Below, piece after piece: positions 1 to 5,538 of a stretch of 6,852 nt of DNA. Origin of the DNA: Nereida sp024640765 (lineage in GTDB: Bacteria; Pseudomonadota; Alphaproteobacteria; Rhodobacterales; Rhodobacteraceae); contig JAHEEK010000036.1 of NCBI GenBank assembly GCA_024640765.1, positions 1 to 6,852 on the forward strand, read 5' to 3'. Numbering within the stretch: the stretch's first letter is position 1; each line of letters opens with the position of its first letter. The translations under genes were made by a program, and so were the position numbers. Below the pieces are notes generated by a model. It did not search any database, had not been told where the DNA came from, and worked only from the letters and a program-made list of their open reading frames with translations.

Positions 1-75
1 TGGTGCTGCTGGAGAGAATTGAACTCTCGACCTCTCCATTACCAATGGAGTGCTCTACCTCTGAGCTACAGCAGC
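1..75 (-). tRNA. tRNA-Thr (anticodon GGT)
   Basis: Read on the minus strand this folds into a complete cloverleaf. The acceptor stem GCTGCTG (75-69) pairs with CAGCAGC (11-5), followed by discriminator A and an encoded CCA (4-1). The D-arm has GCTC and GAGC. The anticodon stem CTCCA/TGGAG (50-46 and 38-34) encloses loop TTGGTAA with anticodon GGT at 43-41. The T-arm GAGAG/CTCTC encloses TTCAATT. GGT reads the threonine codons ACC and ACU. The gene is transcribed away from the murA group, so the space between them must carry its promoter. The 3' end lies exactly at the window edge, so its terminator and any downstream partner are out of view. Confidence 0.96.
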
Positions 76-77
76 GC

Positions 78-99
78 CGTAAAGTGAGGCGTCTTTACG
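78..99. repeat. 7-bp inverted repeat beside the tRNA-Thr gene
   Basis: The arms CGTAAAG (78-84) and CTTTACG (93-99) are exact inverted repeats around an 8-base loop, starting two bases outside the mature tRNA 5' end. One arm overlaps the suggested tRNA promoter -10. It could be an operator, or a hairpin in the 5' leader of the tRNA precursor. No T-run follows on either strand, so an intrinsic terminator is unlikely. Confidence 0.5.
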
Positions 100-120
100 A
101 GCAATTGGGAAATCGTGCAA
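92..120 (-). promoter_or_regulatory. possible promoter of tRNA-Thr
   Basis: On the minus strand TTGCAC (120-115) and TAAAGA (97-92) are separated by 17 bases and lie about 16 bases ahead of the mature tRNA 5' end. Spacing and position suit a housekeeping sigma-70 promoter, but each hexamer matches the consensus at only about three positions, so this is tentative. The -10 box overlaps one arm of the inverted repeat at 78-99. Confidence 0.35.
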
Positions 121-164
121 GCGCAATCTGGACCCTTTTTGGCAACTGCGGTATGCCGCTTGAT

Positions 165-320
165 ATGAGCGATAAACAAAAAACAACTCAAGCCAAAAAC
201 GCCGCACAAGCCCGTGACGCGCGATTGAAAGCTGCGCTGAAAGCAAACATGAGCCGCCGGAAGGCACAGGCCCGTGCGCGCGCATCAGACACGGATGAAA
301 AAGCCCAGACGGGCGATTGA
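165..320 (+). CDS. small basic conserved hypothetical protein (51 aa)
   Basis: This encodes a 51-residue protein with 13 Lys/Arg residues, most of them in a central predicted helix around residues 16-40 (RDARLKAALKAN, then SRRKAQARARA), flanked by polar, acidic tails. I recall similar short proteins with an RLKAALKAN-RRKAQARA core next to murA in alphaproteobacteria, but no function is known to me. No signal peptide or membrane segment is visible. The start at 165 gives MSDKQK. An in-frame ATG at 153 would add four residues (MPLD). Neither start has a clear Shine-Dalgarno sequence. The reading frame stays open further upstream, into the antisense of tRNA-Thr, but that part is not credible coding sequence. 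The stop lies 15 bases before murA, so the two are probably cotranscribed. RNA binding is conceivable from the charge but is only a guess. Confidence 0.65.
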   Translation: MSDKQKTTQAKNAAQARDARLKAALKANMSRRKAQARARASDTDEKAQTGD

Positions 321-335
321 GGATAGGACACTCCG

Positions 336-1607
336 ATGGATAGTATTTTGGTAAAGGGCGGCGGTGCTGTTTCTGGACAAATCCCGATTGCTGGCGCGAA
401 GAACGCGGCACTGACACTGATGCCGGTCACGCTGCTAAGTGATCAGCCACTGACACTGACCAACACCCCGCGCTTGTCAGACATCAAAACCATGACGACG
501 CTGCTAGAAAGTCTCGGCGCGGAAGTAACCAGCCTGCAAAACGGCAAGGTTGTTGCCATGTCGACCCACGGCACAATCAACACCACCGCGCACTACGATA
601 TCGTGCGCAAGATGCGCGCCTCCAATCTGGTGCTTGGCCCGCTCTTGGCCCGTGAGGGGCATGCAGTTGTGTCTTTGCCCGGCGGCTGTGCGATCGGCGC
701 GCGCCCAATGGATATCCACACAAATGGTCTGACCAAAATGGGCGCCCAGATTGACCTTAAGGACGGTTATTTGCACGCCAAGGCGGACAGCGGAAAGCTC
801 AAAGGTGCCGTCATTGATTTCCCGTTTGCATCCGTTGGTGCCACAGAAAACATCATGATGGCTGCGACCCTTGCGAAAGGGACCACTGTTATCAATAATG
901 CCGCGCGCGAGCCTGAAATTGTTGATCTTGCGACCTGTCTGCGCAGCATGGGCGCGCATATTGAAGGCGACGGTACATCGACCATTACGATCGAGGGCGT
1001 TGAGCGTCTTGGCGGCGCGACCCATCCCGTCGTCACCGACCGGATCGAGCTTGGCACATATATGCTGGCCCCTGTCATCGCGGGTGGCGAGGTTGAGTGT
1101 CTGGGAGGCACATTGGCTTTGGTCGGCGCGTTTGCCGAGAAGCTCGATGCAGCAGGCGTCAACATCTCAGAGACGAAGAACGGGCTGAAAGTCAGCCTGC
1201 GCGGCGATCGCCCCAAAGCCGTTGACGTCACCACAGAACCTTTCCCGGGTTTTCCAACGGATTTGCAGGCGCAAATGATGGCGATGTTGTGCTTTGCGGA
1301 CGGTACATCTGTTTTAGAAGAGAAAATCTTTGAGAACCGCTTTATGCACGCCCCGGAGTTGGTGCGGATGGGAGCCAACATCGATGTACAGGGCGGCGTT
1401 GCCCGCGTTACCGGTGTGGACAGGCTCAAAGGCGCACCAGTAATGGCCACAGACCTGCGCGCATCCGTTTCGCTTATTCTGGCGGGTCTTGCGGCCCAAG
1501 GTGAGACGCTTGTGAACCGTGTTTATCACCTTGATCGCGGCTATGAGCATGTGGAAGAGAAACTGGCCGCGATTGGGGCCAATGTTCAGCGTGTGCAAGG
1601 CGCATGA
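336..1607 (+). CDS. murA: UDP-N-acetylglucosamine 1-carboxyvinyltransferase (MurA)
   Basis: MurA transfers enolpyruvate from phosphoenolpyruvate to UDP-GlcNAc, the first committed cytoplasmic step of peptidoglycan synthesis. The 423-residue product has normal family length and spans the whole EPSP-synthase-like double domain. Key residues are visible: Lys22 in GAKNAA, Arg91 and Arg94 in RKMRAS, the PEP-binding loop SLPGGCAIGARP with catalytic Cys118 (E. coli Cys115, the residue alkylated by fosfomycin), Asp309 in FPTDLQAQ (E. coli Asp305), Asp373/Arg375 in TDLRAS, and Arg401 in HLDRGYEH. Having Cys rather than Asp in the loop predicts fosfomycin sensitivity at the target level. The ATG is preceded by GAGGATAGGA at a suitable distance. 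The stop overlaps the next start by four bases (ATGA), which suggests coupling to the DUF2948 gene. Confidence 0.98.
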   Translation: MDSILVKGGGAVSGQIPIAGAKNAALTLMPVTLLSDQPLTLTNTPRLSDIKTMTTLLESLGAEVTSLQNGKVVAMSTHGTINTTAHYDIVRKMRASNLVLGPLLAREGHAVVSLPGGCAIGARPMDIHTNGLTKMGAQIDLKDGYLHAKADSGKLKGAVIDFPFASVGATENIMMAATLAKGTTVINNAAREPEIVDLATCLRSMGAHIEGDGTSTITIEGVERLGGATHPVVTDRIELGTYMLAPVIAGGEVECLGGTLALVGAFAEKLDAAGVNISETKNGLKVSLRGDRPKAVDVTTEPFPGFPTDLQAQMMAMLCFADGTSVLEEKIFENRFMHAPELVRMGANIDVQGGVARVTGVDRLKGAPVMATDLRASVSLILAGLAAQGETLVNRVYHLDRGYEHVEEKLAAIGANVQRVQGA

Positions 1608-2080
1608 GCGACGCGCGTTTTGAAGACGGGGCAGACAAGCCCCTTCGCCTATTGGGGCACACACCCGAAGATATCCCCGTGATATCGGCGTTACTTCAAG
1701 ACGCGGTTTTTCCTGCGTCCGAAATGGCGTGGCAACCAAGCAAGCGTCGCTTTGCTATTCTGCTCAACCGGTTCCGTTGGGAAGATGCTCCAAAGGCCCG
1801 TAAACGTGGACGCGCCTTTGAGCGTGTTCAATCAGTGCTGGCCGTGGAGGGCGTTCTGAAGGTGTCCTCAATGGGCATCGACCGTGCTGACAAAGAACAA
1901 ATTCTGTCCCCCTTGGCGCTTGAATGGCAAGCGGGTGATGACGGCGCAGGGATCTTGACGCTTGTGCTTGCGGGCGACGGCGCTATCTCGCTGCATGTTG
2001 AGGCTATAGAGGTAAGCCTGCGCGACGTGACACGCCCCTATGTTGCAGCTGCAAAAGACGCACCGCAACACCCCGAATAA
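1604..2080 (+). CDS. DUF2948 family protein
   Basis: This 158-residue soluble protein matches my memory of the DUF2948 family, found mainly in alphaproteobacteria and of unknown function. Recognisable family wording includes ISALLQDAV (28-35), KRRFAILLNRFRWE (47-60), the ERVQSVL segment (73-79), and a C-terminal block with LAGDGAISL then VEAIEVSLRDVTRPY (122-146). There is no signal peptide, membrane helix, or cysteine or histidine metal site. The start at 1604 overlaps the murA stop and has a weak AAGG four bases upstream, so translation is probably coupled to MurA. The family is usually found between murA and hisD, as here, but nothing in the sequence ties it to either pathway. Confidence 0.9.
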   Translation: MSDARFEDGADKPLRLLGHTPEDIPVISALLQDAVFPASEMAWQPSKRRFAILLNRFRWEDAPKARKRGRAFERVQSVLAVEGVLKVSSMGIDRADKEQILSPLALEWQAGDDGAGILTLVLAGDGAISLHVEAIEVSLRDVTRPYVAAAKDAPQHPE

Positions 2081-2175
2081 CGCCTTCATTTCGCCTTTGC
2101 CGATCTGGCTCACCATTTGAAAATCACGCGTCTGTCCGTATTGAGGCGCACAGGACAACAAGATAGACATATCAC
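2081..2175 (+). promoter_or_regulatory. 95-base gap with a weak candidate hisD promoter
   Basis: The gap holds TTGAAA (2117-2122) and, 16 bases later, TATTGA (2139-2144), which would place a transcription start about 25 bases before hisD. The -10 is poor, with three of six consensus positions. No hairpin with a T-run is visible, so read-through from the murA unit is as likely as independent transcription. No histidine-rich leader peptide is present, so there is no sign of classical his attenuation. Confidence 0.25.
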
Positions 2176-3489
2176 ATGCCCCAGTTTTTGACCCACACAG
2201 ACCCTGACTTTGAGACGCGCTTTACAGCCCTTTTGTCCGCAAAGCGCGAAGACAGTGTGGATGTGGATGACGCTGTGGCGGCCATTATTGCAGATGTTCG
2301 TAAACGCGGCGACGCAGCGGTGATTGAGCTGACATCCAAGTTCGACCGGCTTGATTTGACACCCGACACCCTTGCGATCAGCGCAGATGAAGTTGACGCC
2401 GAAATTGCCAAAGTAAGCGATGCAGACCGAGCAGCGCTCGAAATGGCCGCCGAACGCATTCGCGCCTACCACCTACGCCAGCTGCCAAAAGACGAAAGCT
2501 GGACGGATGACACAGGCGCGACCCTTGGATGGCGTTGGACACCTGTATCTGCGGCAGGGCTTTATGTGCCCGGAGGCTTGGCCTCTTACCCATCGTCAGT
2601 ATTGATGAACGCGGTGCCTGCAAAAGTGGCTGGTGTGGGCCGTCTTGCGATCACTGTCCCCACGCCCGATGGCATCATCAATCCGTTGGTGTTGTTGGCC
2701 GCGCGTATTTCAGGTGTTGATGAAATTTACCGCATTGGCGGCGCGCAGGCGGTTGCTGCCTTGGCGTATGGCACACAGACCATTCCCGCTGTCGATAAAA
2801 TTACCGGTCCCGGAAACGCGTTTGTCGCGGCTGCAAAGCGTCGTGTGTTCGGCAAAGTCGGCATTGATATGATCGCCGGTCCATCAGAGATTTTGGTCAT
2901 CGCCGATAAGCACAATAATCCTGCATGGATCGCCACTGATCTGCTGTCACAAGCCGAACATGACGAGAGTGCGCAAAGCCTGTTGATCACCGACGATGCT
3001 GCATTCGGTCAGGCCGTAGCCAACGAAGTTGAAGCGCAACTCAAAACCCTTGAACGGACGGCTATCGCCACGCCAAGTTGGCGCGATTATGGCGCAATTA
3101 TTGTGGTCAAAGACCTTGATCAGGCTGCAGAACTCTCGGACCGTATCGCGCCTGAGCACCTTGAACTTTGCGTTGAAGACGTTGATGCACTTGCGGCCAA
3201 GATCACACACGCAGGTGCTATTTTCTTGGGCCAATGGACCCCAGAAGCGATCGGCGATTATATTGGCGGGCCAAATCACGTTCTGCCCACAGCGCGTTCC
3301 GCGCGGTTCAGTTCCGGTCTGTCCGTCATGGACTTTGTCAAACGCACGACATTGGCCAAAATGACCCCCGCGGCCTTGCGTGTGATTGGCCCCAATGCGG
3401 TTCGCCTTGCTACTTCGGAAAGCCTACAAGCGCATGGTCTGTCAGTGCAGGCTCGCCTTGATCACCTGAACGAGCCGCAACCTGAATGA
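2176..3489 (+). CDS. hisD: histidinol dehydrogenase (HisD)
   Basis: HisD performs the last two steps of histidine synthesis, the NAD-dependent four-electron oxidation of L-histidinol to L-histidine, as a cytoplasmic zinc homodimer. The 437-residue length is normal. All zinc ligands are visible: Gln259 and His262 in SQAEHDESAQS, Asp361 in GDYIGGPNH, and His420 in LQAHGLS. The catalytic pair Glu327-His328 lies in RIAPEHLEL. The glycine-rich GLYVPGG (128-134) and the GPGNAFVAAAKR signature (211-222) are intact. The ATG at 2176 gives the expected N-terminus, but the nearest purine-rich stretch (AGGA at 2152) is too far to be a good ribosome site. No other his genes are in view, as is common where his genes are scattered. 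The stop overlaps the next start by four bases. Confidence 0.98.
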   Translation: MPQFLTHTDPDFETRFTALLSAKREDSVDVDDAVAAIIADVRKRGDAAVIELTSKFDRLDLTPDTLAISADEVDAEIAKVSDADRAALEMAAERIRAYHLRQLPKDESWTDDTGATLGWRWTPVSAAGLYVPGGLASYPSSVLMNAVPAKVAGVGRLAITVPTPDGIINPLVLLAARISGVDEIYRIGGAQAVAALAYGTQTIPAVDKITGPGNAFVAAAKRRVFGKVGIDMIAGPSEILVIADKHNNPAWIATDLLSQAEHDESAQSLLITDDAAFGQAVANEVEAQLKTLERTAIATPSWRDYGAIIVVKDLDQAAELSDRIAPEHLELCVEDVDALAAKITHAGAIFLGQWTPEAIGDYIGGPNHVLPTARSARFSSGLSVMDFVKRTTLAKMTPAALRVIGPNAVRLATSESLQAHGLSVQARLDHLNEPQPE

Positions 3490-3965
3490 GCCATATCGCC
3501 GCCATAGATTTGGACGACAGCAACCTTGCCCCGCCCACGCCCGAGATCGAGCAAGAGCGCAAGGTAGCAATGTTCGATCTGTTGGAGGACAACAGTTTCG
3601 CCCTGCCCGCGCGCGACGACCGCGCCGTGCCAGCCGGCCCCTATAACTTGCATCTATCGATCAAGGAAAAGCGGCTGGTCTTCAGTCTGACCACTGCTGA
3701 TGCTGAGCCAGCAGCACAGTTCTTGTTGTCCCTCGGGCCGTTTCGTCAGGTTGTGAAAGACTACTTCCAGATTTGCGAAAGTTATTTCGAGGCAGTCAAA
3801 ACACTGCCTCCCCACCAGATTGAAACGATCGATATGGCACGGCGCGGCATCCACAACGAAGGTGCGCGCGTGCTGCAAGACAGGCTAGACGGCAAAGCCG
3901 ACGTCGACAACGACACGGCCCGCCGCCTCTTTACGCTTATCTGCGTCTTGCATTTCGGACGATAA
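3486..3965 (+). CDS. UPF0262 family protein
   Basis: This 159-residue protein is a confident member of UPF0262, an uncharacterised alphaproteobacterial family. Typical segments are the start with AIDLDDSNLAPPTPEIEQER (6-25), KVAMFDLLEDNSF (26-38), the strand region VPAGPYNLHLSI (48-59), DMARRGIHNEGARVLQDRL (116-134) with an invariant-looking Arg-Gly-Ile-His-Asn-Glu run, and the C-terminal RLFTLICVLHFGR. No signal peptide or true membrane segment is evident. The ATGA overlap with hisD and the lack of its own Shine-Dalgarno sequence imply coupled translation. The gene sits between hisD and a phosphatase gene, with only two bases before the latter. The conserved His-Asn-Glu run could be a catalytic or metal site, but this is inference. 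No function is assigned. Confidence 0.95.
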   Translation: MSHIAAIDLDDSNLAPPTPEIEQERKVAMFDLLEDNSFALPARDDRAVPAGPYNLHLSIKEKRLVFSLTTADAEPAAQFLLSLGPFRQVVKDYFQICESYFEAVKTLPPHQIETIDMARRGIHNEGARVLQDRLDGKADVDNDTARRLFTLICVLHFGR

Positions 3966-3967
3966 AT

Positions 3968-4429
3968 TTGGAACAGCACCTTCCCACGTCAATCTTGTTT
4001 TGCTGTGACCACAACGCGGTCCGCTCGCCGATGGCCGAAGGATTGATGAAAAAGTTCTACGGCCAAGAAACATACGTGCAATCAGCCGGCGTCAAATCCG
4101 ACATGGATGTAGACGGCTTTACAGTTGCCGTTTGCGAGGAAATGGGGATCGAGCTGTCACGCCACCGTGCGCGATCGTTTGATGAAATGGAGCAATGGGG
4201 CGACGATTTGGGCAGCTTTGATGTGATTGTCGCCCTGTCGCCTGCGTCCCAACGTGCGGCCCTTGAACTGACCCGCACCCATGCGCTTGAGGTTCTGTAT
4301 TGGCCCATCATGGACCCGACCGGAATGGGTGACCAACGCAACGAAAAGCTTGAGCATTACCGCGCGGCCCGTGACCAGATCATCAAACACATGACTGATA
4401 ATTGGGGCGCACCTGTCGTTTCAGAGTAA
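3968..4429 (+). CDS. low-molecular-weight protein-tyrosine-phosphatase / arsenate-reductase-like protein
   Basis: The 153-residue product has the LMW phosphatase fold signature: a P-loop C-X5-R (Cys13-DHNAV-Arg19, then Ser20) at the N-terminus after strand SILFC, and a general-acid Asp116 in IMDPTG followed by a C-terminal helix. Family members hydrolyse phosphotyrosine or, in thioredoxin-coupled relatives, reduce arsenate. An extra Cys12 sits next to the nucleophile. The substrate cannot be told from sequence, and automated labels such as arsenate reductase should be treated with care because no ars genes are near. The start is TTG at 3968, since an upstream stop ends at 3965 and the next ATG (4030) would remove the P-loop. 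GGA at 3957-3959 is a weak ribosome site. The gene is probably cotranscribed with hisD and the UPF0262 gene. Confidence 0.9.
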   Translation: MEQHLPTSILFCCDHNAVRSPMAEGLMKKFYGQETYVQSAGVKSDMDVDGFTVAVCEEMGIELSRHRARSFDEMEQWGDDLGSFDVIVALSPASQRAALELTRTHALEVLYWPIMDPTGMGDQRNEKLEHYRAARDQIIKHMTDNWGAPVVSE

Positions 4430-4436
4430 GATCAGT

Positions 4437-4467
4437 AGTTGAGTGCGCCCGAATAAAGCCGCCAACT
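4437..4467 (+). terminator. imperfect hairpin after the phosphatase gene, possible weak terminator
   Basis: AGTTG (4437-4441) pairs with CAACT (4463-4467). With single-base bulges the stem continues with GTG/CGC and GC/GC around a nine-base loop, CCGAATAAA. It starts seven bases after the phosphatase stop, where a terminator or mRNA 3'-end hairpin would be expected. No T-run follows, so intrinsic termination is uncertain. It may only protect the 3' end. Confidence 0.3.
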
Positions 4468-4487
4468 CTTGCGCCTGCTATTGGCAA

Positions 4488-4502
4488 CAAACCAAACCAA
4501 AC
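4488..4502. repeat. three tandem CAAAC units
   Basis: CAAAC is repeated three times without interruption in the non-coding gap upstream of infA. It is too short to classify. It could be a chance run or a small protein-binding site. Confidence 0.6.
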
Positions 4503-4670
4503 GGCTACCTACGCTGAAATTGCCACCCAAAAGCTGTGTCCACGAACCATGCTACCGCATAAGTTTCGACAAGTCGCACGTAAATTTCATGCATAAATGA
4601 TACAACCACGTGCTAATTCAGCCGATAAATCGCTGTTTCGACGCTCTTTGTGGTCACATTTCAGAAACGC

Positions 4671-4700
4671 CTTGAAAACAGCGCGGCGCTGCATCATATC
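4671..4700 (+). promoter_or_regulatory. candidate infA promoter (sigma-70 or RpoH-like)
   Basis: TTGAAA (4672-4677) is followed after 17 bases by CATATC (4695-4700), a fair housekeeping spacing with a weak -10. The same sequence also reads CTTGAAA (4671-4677), 14 bases, CATCATAT (4692-4699), which resembles the heat-shock sigma-32 pattern CTTGAAA - CCCCATnT. A palindrome AGCGC-G-GCGCT (4680-4690) lies in the spacer. Transcription from here would give a leader of about 35 bases before infA. Confidence 0.5.
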
Positions 4701-4741
4701 GTGCCGTGTTCGCACAGGGCGGACGCATTACAGGAGTGAAC

Positions 4742-4960
4742 ATGGCTAAGGAAGAACTGCTCGAATTTCCAGGTGTCGTTAAGGAACTCTTGCCGAACGC
4801 GACATTCAGGGTCGAGCTGGAAAACGGCCATGAAATTATCGCTCATACGGCAGGCAAGATGCGCAAAAACCGCATCCGTGTTCTGGCTGGAGACAAAGTC
4901 CAAGTCGAGATGACGCCGTATGATCTGACCAAGGGTCGGATCAACTACCGCTTCAAATAA
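4742..4960 (+). CDS. infA: translation initiation factor IF-1
   Basis: This encodes the 72-residue S1/OB-fold factor that binds the ribosomal A site of the 30S subunit and works with IF-2 and IF-3 in start selection. The sequence is near-canonical over its full length: MAKEELLEFPGVVKE at the start, FRVELENGHEIIAHTAGKMRKNRIR in the middle, and GDKV then TPYDLTKGRINYRFK at the end. The ATG at 4742 is chosen because it gives the standard N-terminus and has AGGAG five bases upstream. An in-frame GTG at 4706 would add 12 unrelated residues. The TAATG junction with maf overlaps by one base, so infA probably drives expression of maf, the RNase gene and yacG. Confidence 0.98.
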   Translation: MAKEELLEFPGVVKELLPNATFRVELENGHEIIAHTAGKMRKNRIRVLAGDKVQVEMTPYDLTKGRINYRFK

Positions 4961-5538
4961 TGAAGCTGATCCTGGGATCTGGCAGTCCCCGGCGGCGCGA
5001 GTTGCTGGGGCAGTTGGGTGTGTCGATCACCGAAACCCGCTCACCAGACATTGATGAAACACCGCGAAAGGCCGAGCAACCTCGCGCCTACTGCATTCGC
5101 ATGGCTGTTGAAAAGTCTAACGTTCTTGCTGCGGCTGAAGATGAAATTATCCTTTGCGCTGACACAACCGTCGCCCTTGGCCGCCGCATCCTTGGCAAGC
5201 CCGAGGACCGCAATGAGGCCGAGCGTTTTCTGCGCCTTCTTTCAGGCCGTCGTCATAAAGTAATCACGGCAGTAAGCGTCAAGACAGCAACCAAGCTATG
5301 GACCCGCGATGTTGTGACGGACGTACGGATGAAACGCCTGTCTGAGCCGGAGATCACGACCTACCTCAATACAGATGACTGGCAAGGAAAAGCCGGCGGC
5401 TATGCCATTCAAGGCCCTGCTGGCGCATTCATCCCGTGGATTTCTGGCAGCTACTCTGCCGTCATGGGCTTGCCGCTTGCACAAACCGCTACGTTGCTTG
5501 AAGCAGCGGGCTACCCAATTTACGGAGCCGCCTCATGA
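4960..5538 (+). CDS. maf: Maf family nucleoside triphosphate pyrophosphatase
   Basis: Maf proteins are cytoplasmic pyrophosphatases that hydrolyse non-canonical or excess nucleoside triphosphates. The 192-residue length is normal. Family motifs are intact: GSGSPRRRELL (7-16) with the Ser-Pro-Arg-Arg nucleotide loop, DIDE (30-33), CADTTVALGRRILGKP (66-81) with catalytic Asp68, LSGRRHKVITAV (94-105), GKAGGYAIQG (143-152) and ISGSYSAVMGLPL (161-173). The GYAIQG plus GSYSAVMGLPL wording fits the YhdE type (dTTP/UTP) better than the YceF type (7-methyl-GTP), but this rests on motif comparison only. There is no own ribosome site. The start overlaps the infA stop by one base, and the stop overlaps the next gene by four. 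Alphaproteobacteria often carry a second Maf paralogue elsewhere. Confidence 0.95.
   Translation: MKLILGSGSPRRRELLGQLGVSITETRSPDIDETPRKAEQPRAYCIRMAVEKSNVLAAAEDEIILCADTTVALGRRILGKPEDRNEAERFLRLLSGRRHKVITAVSVKTATKLWTRDVVTDVRMKRLSEPEITTYLNTDDWQGKAGGYAIQGPAGAFIPWISGSYSAVMGLPLAQTATLLEAAGYPIYGAAS

Larger units (their letters stand above)
4430..4741. other. intergenic region between the phosphatase gene and infA
   Basis: This 312-base stretch holds no convincing gene. The only open frame (TTG at 4402 to 4596) starts inside the phosphatase gene, lacks a ribosome site and resembles nothing known to me. Visible structures are an imperfect hairpin at 4437-4467, three tandem CAAAC units (4488-4502), the palindromes ATGCAT (4589-4594) and CACGTG (4607-4612), and the promoter-like sequence at 4671-4700. 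It is the main regulatory space of the window and probably carries the 5' leader of infA. Confidence 0.7.

Noticed and set aside
3..164. Upstream extension of the small basic protein to a 105-residue reading frame
   Set aside because: The first part is antisense to the complete tRNA-Thr cloverleaf and the rest has no protein-like features. The start at 165 (or 153) is far more plausible.
767..1450. Minus-strand 227-residue reading frame inside murA, and a second one at 504-1025
   Set aside because: Both lie wholly within an intact murA, are rich in Ser/Pro/Arg as expected for antisense of a GC-rich gene, and resemble no known family.
2081..2175. Histidine leader peptide or attenuator before hisD
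   Set aside because: There is no run of histidine codons, no alternative hairpins and no T-run.
4402..4596. 64-residue frame reaching into the gap before infA
   Set aside because: It starts with TTG inside the phosphatase gene, has no ribosome site, and its composition is not protein-like.
4706..4741. Longer IF-1 starting at GTG 4706
   Set aside because: IF-1 is 72 residues with MAKE at its start, and the strong AGGAG sits just before the ATG at 4742.
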